The position numbers were made by a program, and so were the translations under genes. The notes under the pieces are model-generated. The model had not been told where the DNA came from, made no database searches, and saw nothing but the letters and a program-made list of their open reading frames with translations. Positions 1 to 6,535 of a stretch of DNA of 10,786 nucleotides are shown piece after piece. Location of the stretch: NCBI GenBank assembly GCA_045606045.1, contig JAZURE010000010.1, positions 1 through 10,786 of the forward strand, read 5' to 3'. Positions within the stretch are counted from its first letter, which is position 1. Every line of letters starts with the position of its first letter. This stretch comes from RGIG8748 sp045606045 (GTDB taxonomy: Bacteria; Bacillota; Clostridia; UMGS1810).

Positions 1-166
1 TACATTTGATTATCCATATACCAACGGCTTTACTGAGGGATGTAACAACAAGATTAAAGTTTTAAAAAGAAATGCTTACGGATACCGTAATTTCGATAGA
101 TTCAGAAAAAGAATATTACATATGTTTAACTACAAAAAATCAAACACTGGAAAGGCAGTTGCATAA
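1..166 (+). CDS. ISL3-family transposase, C-terminal fragment (cut by window edge)
   Basis: Reading from base 2, an open frame of 54 codons runs to TAA at 164-166. Its 5' part lies outside the window. The peptide contains NGFTEGCNNKIKVLKRNAYG followed by YRNFDRFRKRILH. I recognise this as the conserved C-terminal end of the DDE transposases of ISL3-type elements, in which the last catalytic Glu lies in the NGFTEG-like segment (known family feature). The frame ends just before a terminal-repeat-like sequence at about 201-227, as expected for the 3' end of an IS. The gene is transcribed towards the minus-strand operon, so the two are convergent. The intactness of the rest of the element cannot be judged here. 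Confidence 0.85.
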   Translation, partial: TFDYPYTNGFTEGCNNKIKVLKRNAYGYRNFDRFRKRILHMFNYKKSNTGKAVA

Positions 167-178
167 ACTGCAACTGCC
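154..178 (+). repeat. Perfect hairpin over the transposase stop codon
   Basis: GGCAGTTGCA (154-163) is followed by a 5-base loop TAAAC and the exact reverse complement TGCAACTGCC (169-178). The TAA stop lies in the loop. No T-run follows on the + strand, so this is not a standard intrinsic terminator. It may slow transcription or protect the end of the transposase mRNA. Confidence 0.6.
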
Positions 179-227
179 ATCAAAAATTCCATTATTCAAT
201 TTTGACCCCAACTATTGACAAAGAGCC

Positions 228-265
228 AAAATTCCCCGTGAAAACTTTGTGTTTTACGGGGAAAT
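228..265 (-). terminator. Intrinsic terminator of the minus-strand block, T-run shortened by the IS
   Basis: TTCCCCGT plus AAAAC (232-245, with one bulged G at 240) pairs with GTTTTACGGGGAA (251-263) around a TTTGT loop. Read on the minus strand, the hairpin begins six bases after the stop of the VOC gene and is followed by AATTTT. The IS end then starts with GGCTC. The stem and position fit a Rho-independent terminator. The U-tract is only about four bases long because the IS begins directly after it. Confidence 0.7.
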
Positions 266-268
266 CAA

Positions 269-652
269 TTATACCAAAGGTTTCTCTCTGGAAATTATAT
301 GTACTATATTACCTTCGGGGTCTCTGAAAAACATAATACCCACAGAAGACGGTATGTTCGGTACATCTTTTATAAGCTGCACTTTTGCAGCTTTGATTTT
401 TTGTACTGTTTCATCGAATGTATCAGTATAAAACGCTATATGTCTTATACCGGGTTTATCAAGCGTGGTGATTTCGTTGTTATAAGCAGGATTGAGACAG
501 AATTCAATCATGCTTTTGTCTGCAAATGCAACAAATACAGTTCCCTTTCCGTTGTCAGAAACAACTCTTCCGTCAAACATATCTGCATACCATTTGGAGA
601 GTTTATTGGAATCCTTGGCATAAATAGCTACATGTTCAATACCTGTAATCAT
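269..652 (-). CDS. VOC-superfamily (glyoxalase/bleomycin-resistance fold) protein
   Basis: A 127-residue single-domain protein, a normal length for a stand-alone VOC protein with two beta-alpha-beta-beta-beta modules. The first module opens with GIEHVAIYAKD and the second with GIRHIAFYTD. The likely metal ligands are His7, Glu50 and His71. The fourth ligand position, usually Glu in DPxGNxxE, is His118 in DPEGNIVH. VOC members are metal-dependent lyases, isomerases, dioxygenases or thiol transferases, and the substrate cannot be told from the sequence. The start is supported by AAGGAG eight bases before the ATG. It lies 58 bases after hydA on the same strand, separated by a strong hairpin, and is followed by the block's terminator. 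It is probably the last, partly attenuated gene of the transcript. Whether it serves the hydrogenase is unknown. Confidence 0.88.
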   Translation of the reverse strand: MITGIEHVAIYAKDSNKLSKWYADMFDGRVVSDNGKGTVFVAFADKSMIEFCLNPAYNNEITTLDKPGIRHIAFYTDTFDETVQKIKAAKVQLIKDVPNIPSSVGIMFFRDPEGNIVHIISREKPLV

Positions 653-671
653 TGGCGTATCTCCTTTTTCA

Positions 672-704
672 ACAAACCCTCAACAATTTGTGTTGAGGGT
701 TTGT
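672..704 (-). repeat. Perfect 14-bp hairpin between hydA and the VOC gene
   Basis: ACAAACCCTCAACA (672-685) and its exact reverse complement TGTTGAGGGTTTGT (691-704) enclose a 5-base loop. On the minus strand no U-run follows, since the next bases are TGAAAAAGGAG, the ribosome binding site of the VOC gene. It is therefore a poor intrinsic terminator in that direction. It could work as a partial attenuator, an mRNA-processing site or a 3'-end stabiliser for hydA. On the + strand the sequence after it is AT-rich but without a clean T-run. Confidence 0.7.
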
Positions 705-710
705 AAATTA

Positions 711-2435
711 TTATTTATTTGCACTTCTGTCTGTATAGTGAGTGTGGAGAAGGTCGTGTGCTTTGTGACTTCCCGGCTCACCGAAGAACTCTTTGTACAT
801 AAGCTGAACATTGGGATTTTCGTGAGATTTTCTCAGTACAGAAGCTTCGTCTTCGCTATAGAGGGCGCTTGCTCTCTTAGCCTTAACATCTACTGTAGCT
901 TTAACTCTGGAATCAACGATAGGCTGACCACCGCCATTTATACAACCGCCGGGGCATGCCATAACCTCTACAAAGTCATAGTGTTCGCCGTTTTTAATCT
1001 TGTCCAGTATGATTCTGGCATTCTTCGTACCATGAACAACTGCAACCTTAACATCCTTGCCGGCAATCTTGAGAGTAGCTTCTTTTACTCCGTCAAGACC
1101 ACGGACTGCTGTTATATTGAGGTTATCGAGAGGCTTGCCTTCAAGGATTTCGTATACTGTACGTATAGCAGCCTCCATAACACCGCCTGTTGTACCGAAT
1201 ATAACACCTGCACCTGTAGCATCGCCAAAGGGCTGGTCGAATTCTTCATCAGGAAGATTTACAAAATCAATACCTGCCTGCTTAATCATTCTTGCAAGCT
1301 CTCTTGTTGTAAGAGATGCATCGATATCTCTTCCGAATTCTTCTCTCGAAGCTTCAAACTTCTTGGAAGTACATGGCATTATGGCAACAGAATATATATC
1401 CTTTTTGTCTATACCCATCTTTTCGGGATAATATGACTTGAGCACTGCACCAAACATTTCCATAGGTGACTTACAGCTTGAAAGGTTACCAAGAAATTCA
1501 GGATAGTAATGCTCACAGAACTTAACCCAACCGGGTGAACATGATGTGATTATAGGAAGATTTTCCTGATTTGTAAATCTCTGAATAAATTCTGTGCCCT
1601 CTTCCATGATTGTAAGGTCAGCAGCAGTATCGGTATCGAATACCTTGTCAAAACCGAGTCTTCTGAGTGCTGCAACCATCTTGCCTGTAACAGGAGTACC
1701 GATGGGAAGACCGAATTCTTCACCAAGTGCTGCACGAACAGCAGGAGCAGTCTGAACTACTACATGCTTTTCGCTACTGTCTATAGCAGCCATAACCTGA
1801 GGTATATCATTCTTTTCATAAAGAGCACCAACAGGACAGGAAACTATACACTGACCGCAGAAGATACAACCAACATCCTTGATTTCCTTTTCAAATGTGG
1901 AAGTAACATGAGTTTTAAAACCTCTCTCTACACAACCGATTACGGATATTGCCTGGTTGTTACAAGCAGCCACGCATCTGCGGCAAAGGATACATTTGTT
2001 GTTATCTCTTACAAGCGAAGTGGATGAACAGTCAAGCTCATACTTTTCGTTTTCGCCTTCATATCTTAATTCGCTTATACCAAGTTCATCAGAAAGCTGC
2101 TGAAGTTCGCAGTTTCTGTTTCTGATACAGGTAAGGCACTTCTTTTCGTGATTGGAAAGAATGAGTTCCAATGTAGCCTTTCTTGCTTTTCTTACCTTGG
2201 GTGTGTTTGTGTATATTTCAAGTCCTTCGGACACAGGATATACACAGGCAACCTGAAGTGCTCTTGCACCCTTGATTTCTACCAGACACATTCTGCAGGC
2301 ACCAATCTGATTTAAATCTTTGAGATAGCAGAGTGTGGGAATGTGAATATTTGCGTCCCTTGCGGCATCAAGGATGGTGTAAGATGCAGGAACACTATAT
2401 TCTTTATCGTTAATTTTAATATTTACCATATCCAT
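711..2435 (-). CDS. hydA: NADH/ferredoxin-linked [FeFe] hydrogenase catalytic subunit HydA
   Basis: This subunit catalyses reversible H2 formation at the H-cluster and belongs to the cytoplasmic HydABC complex. Its 574 residues read in order: a plant-type [2Fe-2S] domain (Cys36, 47, 50, 64); a His-Cys [4Fe-4S] site (His96, Cys100, 103, 109); a two-[4Fe-4S] ferredoxin domain (Cys148/151/154/158 and 190/193/196/200); and the H-cluster domain. The H-cluster motifs are L1 TSCSPGW (297-303), L2 MPCTSKKFE (from 353) and L3 MACPGGCINGGGQP (from 492, Cys494 and Cys498). L1 has Ser300 where the classical motif is TSCCP. No C-terminal NADH-type extension is seen. The start follows an AAGGAGG site that overlaps the hydB stop 14 bases upstream, implying translational coupling. 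With HydB and HydC next to it, this is a group A trimeric, bifurcating-type enzyme rather than a monomeric ferredoxin hydrogenase. Confidence 0.97.
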   Translation of the reverse strand: MDMVNIKINDKEYSVPASYTILDAARDANIHIPTLCYLKDLNQIGACRMCLVEIKGARALQVACVYPVSEGLEIYTNTPKVRKARKATLELILSNHEKKCLTCIRNRNCELQQLSDELGISELRYEGENEKYELDCSSTSLVRDNNKCILCRRCVAACNNQAISVIGCVERGFKTHVTSTFEKEIKDVGCIFCGQCIVSCPVGALYEKNDIPQVMAAIDSSEKHVVVQTAPAVRAALGEEFGLPIGTPVTGKMVAALRRLGFDKVFDTDTAADLTIMEEGTEFIQRFTNQENLPIITSCSPGWVKFCEHYYPEFLGNLSSCKSPMEMFGAVLKSYYPEKMGIDKKDIYSVAIMPCTSKKFEASREEFGRDIDASLTTRELARMIKQAGIDFVNLPDEEFDQPFGDATGAGVIFGTTGGVMEAAIRTVYEILEGKPLDNLNITAVRGLDGVKEATLKIAGKDVKVAVVHGTKNARIILDKIKNGEHYDFVEVMACPGGCINGGGQPIVDSRVKATVDVKAKRASALYSEDEASVLRKSHENPNVQLMYKEFFGEPGSHKAHDLLHTHYTDRSANK

Positions 2436-2449
2436 CTTATATCCCCTCC

Positions 2450-4243
2450 TTATTTATAAATTGCTTTCTTAGGACAGCTTTCAATACAAGCACCGCACTT
2501 GATACATTTTTCGGTATCGATGGTGTGTACCTGCTTGAGAGCACCGGAAATAGCACCAACAGGGCATACTCTTGCGCACTTTGTACAACCGATACAGATA
2601 TCGGGGTTGATTTTGTAAGATACAAGTGCCTTACATACACCTGCGGGACACTTCTTATCAACAACATGAGCTTCATACTCGTGTCGGAAGTATCTTAAAG
2701 TACTGAGTATCGGATTAGGTGCTGTCTGACCGAGTCCGCAAAGTGCAGAATCCTTTATCATGTAGCAAAGTTCTTCAAGTCTGTCTATATCTTCGAGTGT
2801 GCCGTTGCCGGAAGTGATTTTATCGAGTATTTCCAAAAGTCTCTTTGTACCTATACGGCAGGGAGCACACTTACCGCAGGATTCATCTACAGTAAATTCG
2901 AGGAAGAACTTAGCTATATCAACCATACAGGTATCTTCGTCCATAACAATAAGTCCGCCCGAACCCATCATAGAGCCGATGCTTATAAGTGAATCGTAGT
3001 CTATGGGAGTATCAATGAGAGATTCCGGAATACATCCGCCGGAAGGTCCGCCTGTCTGAGCAGCTTTGAACTTCTTGCCATTGGGGATACCGCCACCGAT
3101 ATCATATACTACCTCACGAAGTGTAGTACCCATGGGGATTTCCACAAGACCCGTATTGTTTATTTTACCACCTACGGCAAATACCTTTGTACCTGCACTC
3201 TTTTCGGTACCTATAGCCTTGAACCAGTCAGCACCGTTGTTGATTATAGCGGTAATGTTTGCATATGTTTCAACATTGTTTAAAAGTGTGGGTTTGCCGA
3301 AAAGACCTTTAACAGCCGGGAACGGAGGTCTTGGTCTGGGCTCACCGCGGTGACCTTCTATTGATGTAATGAGCGCTGTTTCTTCACCACATACGAAAGC
3401 ACCTGCACCAAGTCTTAATTCCATATCAAAGGAGAAATCTGTTCCAAAGATATTCTTACCAAGTAAACCGTATTCTCTTGCCTGTTCTATGGCAATATTC
3501 AATCTGTTTACTGCAATAGGATACTCCGCACGGATATATACATAACCCTGATCCGCGCCTACAGCATAAGCAGCAATAGCCATAGCTTCGATAAGTGCGT
3601 GGGGATCGCCTTCAAGAATACTTCTGTCCATGAAAGCACCGGGGTCGCCCTCGTCGGCATTACATGCTACAAATTTCTTGTCGCTTACGGAGTTTGCAGT
3701 GAACTGCCACTTAAGACCTGTGGGGAATCCGCCGCCGCCACGTCCGCGAAGACCGGATTCTTTTACAACATCTATAACATCCTGCGGCTTCATTTCTGTA
3801 AGCACCTTACCAAGTGCTGTGTAACCGCCAAAAGCAATGTATTCATCGATAGCTTCGGGATTGATAACACCGCAGTTCTTGAGCGCTATACGCTGCTGCT
3901 TCTTATAGAAGTCTACCTCATTAAGAGATTTGATGTTGTTATCATCCACAACAGTCTCTTGATATAAGAGTCTCTTAACAATTCTTCCTTTTAAAAGATG
4001 TTCCGAAACGATTTCTTCTACATCATCTTCCTTAACCATGCTGTAGAAAGCACCTTCGGGATAAACAATCACTATAGGACCTAAAGCACAAAGACCGAAA
4101 CAACCGGTTCTTATAACTTTAATTTCCTCTGAAAGTCCGTTTTCTGCCAAACAGGATTCAAACTTAGTGATGATTTTTTCACTACCCGAGGAGGTACAAC
4201 CTGTTCCGCCGCAGACAAGGACATGAGCTCTTGCTAATTCCAT
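2450..4243 (-). CDS. hydB: Hydrogenase NADH-binding, FMN-containing subunit HydB (NuoF-like)
   Basis: This is the flavin subunit that exchanges electrons with NAD(H) and, in bifurcating enzymes, splits or joins electrons between NADH and ferredoxin. Its 597 residues comprise: an N-terminal thioredoxin-like [2Fe-2S] domain (Cys11, 16, 48, 52); the NuoF core with GLRGRGGGGFPTGLKW (164-179), the FMN-site region NADEGDPGAFMDRS (195-208) and GAGAFVCGEETA (279-290); the N3-type [4Fe-4S] site (Cys456, 459, 462, 502); and a C-terminal two-[4Fe-4S] ferredoxin domain (Cys550/553/556/560 and 580/583/586/590). The C-terminal ferredoxin domain separates HydB from complex I NuoF. Between the core and that domain lie His521, His526, Cys532 and Cys537, which may form the zinc site described for this enzyme class (inference). 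The start follows AAGGAGGAG, which overlaps the stop of the preceding small 2Fe-2S gene. Confidence 0.97.
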   Translation of the reverse strand: MELARAHVLVCGGTGCTSSGSEKIITKFESCLAENGLSEEIKVIRTGCFGLCALGPIVIVYPEGAFYSMVKEDDVEEIVSEHLLKGRIVKRLLYQETVVDDNNIKSLNEVDFYKKQQRIALKNCGVINPEAIDEYIAFGGYTALGKVLTEMKPQDVIDVVKESGLRGRGGGGFPTGLKWQFTANSVSDKKFVACNADEGDPGAFMDRSILEGDPHALIEAMAIAAYAVGADQGYVYIRAEYPIAVNRLNIAIEQAREYGLLGKNIFGTDFSFDMELRLGAGAFVCGEETALITSIEGHRGEPRPRPPFPAVKGLFGKPTLLNNVETYANITAIINNGADWFKAIGTEKSAGTKVFAVGGKINNTGLVEIPMGTTLREVVYDIGGGIPNGKKFKAAQTGGPSGGCIPESLIDTPIDYDSLISIGSMMGSGGLIVMDEDTCMVDIAKFFLEFTVDESCGKCAPCRIGTKRLLEILDKITSGNGTLEDIDRLEELCYMIKDSALCGLGQTAPNPILSTLRYFRHEYEAHVVDKKCPAGVCKALVSYKINPDICIGCTKCARVCPVGAISGALKQVHTIDTEKCIKCGACIESCPKKAIYK

Positions 4244-4257
4244 GTGAAAACTCCTCC

Positions 4258-4629
4258 TTATTTATCTTGTGCACCTATGGTGTATTCATCTACAACCTTG
4301 CCATTTACTATTGTATCATTAACAACTTTGGCAATCTTGTCGGCAGACATTTTCACATAGGTAATTTTTTCGTCGTTCATATATACTTCAACAATAGGCT
4401 CAAGCTTACAAAGACCTATACAGCCTGTCTGAGTAACAAATACCTTTTCGGAGAGGTTTCTTTTGTCAATCTCATCCATAAGCGCCTTTAAAACAGGTCT
4501 TGCACCTGCAGCTATACCGCAAGTAGCCATACCTACAACAACTCTTATACTGTCGCTGTCTTCTTTTCTTAAATTAATTTTGGATAATGTTTTATTTCTT
4601 ATTTCTTCCAACTGAGCTAAGCTTTTCAT
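4258..4629 (-). CDS. Small thioredoxin-like [2Fe-2S] protein of the hydrogenase operon (HydD type)
   Basis: A 123-residue thioredoxin-like ferredoxin domain related to the N-terminus of HydB and to HydC. After an N-terminal helix rich in charged residues come MATCGIAAGARPVLKAL and TQTGCIGLCKLEPIVEVY, giving Cys37, Cys70 and Cys74. The usual CxxxxC first pair has Gly42 in place of the second Cys, so only three of four standard cluster ligands are present. From memory, the ATCGIAAGA form recurs in homologues of such operons, so this is probably a family trait and not damage. A role as a fourth, accessory electron-transfer or assembly protein of HydABC is inferred from position. Its ATG directly follows the stop of the GHKL gene (TAAATG), with GGAGGTG inside that gene. 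Confidence 0.88.
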   Translation of the reverse strand: MKSLAQLEEIRNKTLSKINLRKEDSDSIRVVVGMATCGIAAGARPVLKALMDEIDKRNLSEKVFVTQTGCIGLCKLEPIVEVYMNDEKITYVKMSADKIAKVVNDTIVNGKVVDEYTIGAQDK

Positions 4630-5184
4630 TTACAATGCACCTCCGTACAAATTTTGAGTTTGCTCGTTAATATAACCTTCAATCCAATTAAGGACATCCA
4701 TGTTTGAAAGTTCTACTTCCTCGCCTAATATTTTGCGAATTTCTATGGTGGAAAAAGTGAACTGTTCTTTATTATACATATGGGTATATATAAAATCTGT
4801 TTTACTGTTTCCGCCGATTAAACTGGTAACAGTAGATGCCATATCTCCCAAAGGCTGTCTGTCTATGCTGTCATATACCAAAGTTGCTTTTACCCTTGTC
4901 CCCTCTCCTACCTTCGAGGTTATCTCAAGGTCTCCGCCTGTAAGAACGCATGCGCTCTTAAAAAGCGACAAACCCATACCGACCTTTCGGGTAGTTCGTG
5001 TGGTCTTAAAGGGATTTATAACATCTTTAAGGAATTCTTCGTCCATGCCGCAACCGTTGTCTGTGATTTCTATTGTAAGAAGATTTGAAGATATATCTTC
5101 TGTAACAACGATTTCAACAACCGATGCGCCTGCCTTGGTAGAATTCTTCGCTATATCCAGAACATGCAGAGAAAGTTCTGTCAT
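4630..5184 (-). CDS. GHKL-type ATP-binding protein (histidine-kinase-like ATPase domain, no H-box)
   Basis: I chose the start at 5184 (184 residues) because the frame then opens MTELSLHVLDIAKNSTKAGA, the normal beginning of this family. The stop of hydC lies five bases before it, so translation is probably coupled. An in-frame ATG at 5223 inside hydC has no better binding site. The ATP fold is clear: N-box Asn14, G1 box DNGCGMD (42-48), an ATP-lid region with NPFKTTRTTR, G2 box GMGLSL (69-74) and VGEGT near 92-96. No dimerisation helix, phospho-accepting His or sensor domain is present, and about 75 C-terminal residues are unassigned. It resembles the kinase core without a His substrate, so it may phosphorylate a protein or act as an ATP switch. 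Its place among hydrogenase structural genes suggests a link to enzyme control or assembly (inference). Confidence 0.88.
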   Translation of the reverse strand: MTELSLHVLDIAKNSTKAGASVVEIVVTEDISSNLLTIEITDNGCGMDEEFLKDVINPFKTTRTTRKVGMGLSLFKSACVLTGGDLEITSKVGEGTRVKATLVYDSIDRQPLGDMASTVTSLIGGNSKTDFIYTHMYNKEQFTFSTIEIRKILGEEVELSNMDVLNWIEGYINEQTQNLYGGAL

Positions 5185-5188
5185 GGCA

Positions 5189-5683
5189 TTAATCGGTATA
5201 TTTTGCAAGAATGGTTTCAACATCGTCTACGGTGAGCCTTCCGTAAACTTCGTCATTTACGGTGAGTACCGGTGCAAGACCGCAAGCACCTATACATCTG
5301 GTAGCTTCCAGAGAGAACTTGCCGTCAGAGGAGCATTCGCCCACTTCAATGCCGAGCTTTTCCTTAATTTTGTTGATAATGTCACCGCTACCCTTAACAT
5401 AGCAAGCAGTTCCAAGACAAACACCAATGTGATATTTGCCCTTGGGGTTAATGGTAAACTGTGTGTAGAAAGTAACTACACCATATATTTCGGACATAGG
5501 AACATCCAAACCGTCCGAAATTGTTTTCTGTACTTCAATAGGCAAATAACCGAAGATGTTCTGCGCCTCATGAAGAACAGGTATAAGCGCACCTTCTGTG
5601 CCCTTGTACTTGGCAATTACTGCCTGAAGCTTTGCGTCTTGTTCCACTGTGCTCACAAAAGCCGGAGCCTTAGTTTCGCTCAT
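5189..5683 (-). CDS. hydC: Hydrogenase [2Fe-2S] subunit HydC (NuoE-like)
   Basis: A 164-residue thioredoxin-like ferredoxin subunit that relays electrons in the NADH module with HydB. The N-terminal helical part includes LIPVLHEAQNIFGYLP and VVTFYTQF, typical of NuoE. The [2Fe-2S] ligands are Cys89 and Cys94 (GVCLGTACY) and Cys130 and Cys134 (TRCIGACGLAP). Length and motifs are complete. It is the first gene of the structural hyd group and lies behind the only sizeable spacer in the block. AAGGAGG about seven bases before the ATG fixes the start. The order hydC, ATPase, HydD-type protein, hydB, hydA matches what I recall of clostridial bifurcating-hydrogenase operons. Confidence 0.96.
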   Translation of the reverse strand: MSETKAPAFVSTVEQDAKLQAVIAKYKGTEGALIPVLHEAQNIFGYLPIEVQKTISDGLDVPMSEIYGVVTFYTQFTINPKGKYHIGVCLGTACYVKGSGDIINKIKEKLGIEVGECSSDGKFSLEATRCIGACGLAPVLTVNDEVYGRLTVDDVETILAKYTD

Positions 5684-5690
5684 AGTAAAA

Positions 5691-5698
5691 CCTCCTTG
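5691..5698 (-). promoter_or_regulatory. Strong ribosome binding site of hydC
   Basis: On the minus strand AAGGAGG lies seven bases before the hydC ATG. This near-perfect Shine-Dalgarno decides the start and suits high expression of the structural genes. Confidence 0.85.
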
Positions 5699-5761
5699 TA
5701 AGTATTGAAAAAATATAAATATATAATATATTAAACAACTATTTTATAATAACATAAAACC

Positions 5762-5803
5762 ACGAAATTTTCTATATTTTTAACTATATGTTTCAAATTT
5801 CGT
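5762..5803. repeat. 9-bp inverted repeat around the candidate hyd promoter
   Basis: ACGAAATTT (5762-5770) and its exact complement AAATTTCGT (5795-5803) are separated by 24 bases. One arm lies between the candidate -35 and -10 hexamers and the other just after the expected transcription start. The arrangement suits a dimeric or looping repressor site, but AT-rich sequence makes chance repeats common. Confidence 0.35.
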
Positions 5804-5812
5804 CATAATCAA
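5783..5812 (-). promoter_or_regulatory. Candidate promoter for the structural hyd genes
   Basis: In the 138-base spacer upstream of hydC the minus strand shows TTGATT (5812-5807), 18 bases, then TATAGT (5788-5783). This is a fair sigma-A-type match. Other AT-rich hexamers in the spacer, such as TATAAA near 5748, could serve instead, so the exact promoter is uncertain. No strong terminator separates this spacer from the upstream PHP gene, so read-through from the regulatory genes is also likely. Confidence 0.4.
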
Positions 5813-5821
5813 CAAAAAAGG

Positions 5822-6535
5822 TCAGTTTTTTTGTTTCAAATAGTCAATAATCCCCCTCGCTGAACAGGTATCTATGTCAATAAAAAACTCCTTTTCATGT
5901 ATATCCCAGAGGAAGTGCGCATCCGAGTTATGAATTATATTAAAACCCGATAAATTATGTTCGTTAAGAAACGTAGTTTTTCTGTCCGGAAATTTCATCT
6001 CAAGAGTAGAAAATTCAAGTTCGTGCGGAATAAAGCCAAGGTTTGAGATGATACTGTAGGAGCTTTTGTCAACATGCGCCGGTATGGCAACACCGCCAAG
6101 CTCGTTTATAATCTTAACTGTTTCGTCAAGGGAAAGTGTTGTTGCAGTGGAAAGTAAATTCGACACCGTTGCAACAACCTCATCGTCAGAATTAAGCACG
6201 GTCTGATTACCGAAAATATCCGTTCTGTTTTTTATAGCAGGAAGCCTATTAGAGACAATTTCCCCAAGCTGTTCTGCCCCGTCGGGTGTAGCAAACATAG
6301 CCACAATATGAACTTCCTCCGAGGTTTCCACCTCCATTGCAGGCACAACAATAAGACCTGCTTTTTCCCCGCACTCACAGACAGCACGCACATTAAGAGC
6401 GCTGTTGTGGTCTGTAATTGCTATTGCATTAAGGCCTTTTAAAAGGGACATATTTACAATGTTATTTGGTGTCATATCCTCATCGCCGCAAGGCGAAAGA
6501 GCGCTATGTATGTGGAAATCGTAGTAGATTTTCAT
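5822..6535 (-). CDS. PHP-domain metal-dependent phosphoesterase
   Basis: A 237-residue single PHP domain. The metal-binding pattern looks complete: His8 and His10 (DFHIHSALSP), Asp18, Asp42 and His43 (ITDHNSA), Glu68, His76, His154 (IPAHVDK), and Asp205 and His207 (NSDAHFLWD). The family includes nucleoside 3',5'-bisphosphate phosphatases, the RNase TrpH/YciV, polymerase-associated domains and histidinol phosphatases. Within it the SPCGDEDMTP opening marks a subgroup I associate with clostridial hydrogenase clusters, whose substrate I do not know. It overlaps the stop of the upstream DRTGG gene by four bases (ATGA), so the two are translationally coupled and probably work together. It is the last gene before the hyd promoter spacer. 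Confidence 0.88.
   Translation of the reverse strand: MKIYYDFHIHSALSPCGDEDMTPNNIVNMSLLKGLNAIAITDHNSALNVRAVCECGEKAGLIVVPAMEVETSEEVHIVAMFATPDGAEQLGEIVSNRLPAIKNRTDIFGNQTVLNSDDEVVATVSNLLSTATTLSLDETVKIINELGGVAIPAHVDKSSYSIISNLGFIPHELEFSTLEMKFPDRKTTFLNEHNLSGFNIIHNSDAHFLWDIHEKEFFIDIDTCSARGIIDYLKQKN

Larger units (their letters stand above)
1..227 (+). mobile_element. Right end of an ISL3-like insertion sequence
   Basis: The transposase tail is followed by about 35 noncoding bases and then by a sequence which, read inward on the minus strand from base 227, starts GGCTCTTTGTCAATAGTTGG. That is the usual look of an ISL3-family terminal inverted repeat (GG start, TCTTTGTCAA core). The left end is outside the window, so the element's length and repeat symmetry cannot be checked. 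ISL3 elements usually make 8-base target duplications, and 228-235 (AAAATTCC) is the predicted copy. The boundary is uncertain by a few bases. Confidence 0.75.

Noticed and set aside
690..1436. Open + strand frames opposite the 3' half of hydA
   Set aside because: They are low-complexity, Cys/Ile-rich shadow translations of hydA with no domain signature.
2437..2676. Short minus-strand frame overlapping the hydB 3' end
   Set aside because: It is a shifted reading of the ferredoxin-domain codons of hydB; the in-frame version has complete 4Fe-4S motifs.
4700..5701. Long + strand open frame opposite the GHKL ATPase and hydC
   Set aside because: It is antisense to two genes with clear family motifs, its peptide resembles no known protein, and no ribosome binding site precedes it.
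5731..5738. Rex-like half-site TTGTTTAA in the hydC leader
   Set aside because: The second half of the Rex palindrome is missing; the neighbouring bases are simply AT-rich.
5811..5830. AACAAAAAA/TTTTTTGTT hairpin at the end of the PHP gene, a possible terminator
   Set aside because: The stem has almost no G-C pairs, so it would be too weak to stop transcription reliably.
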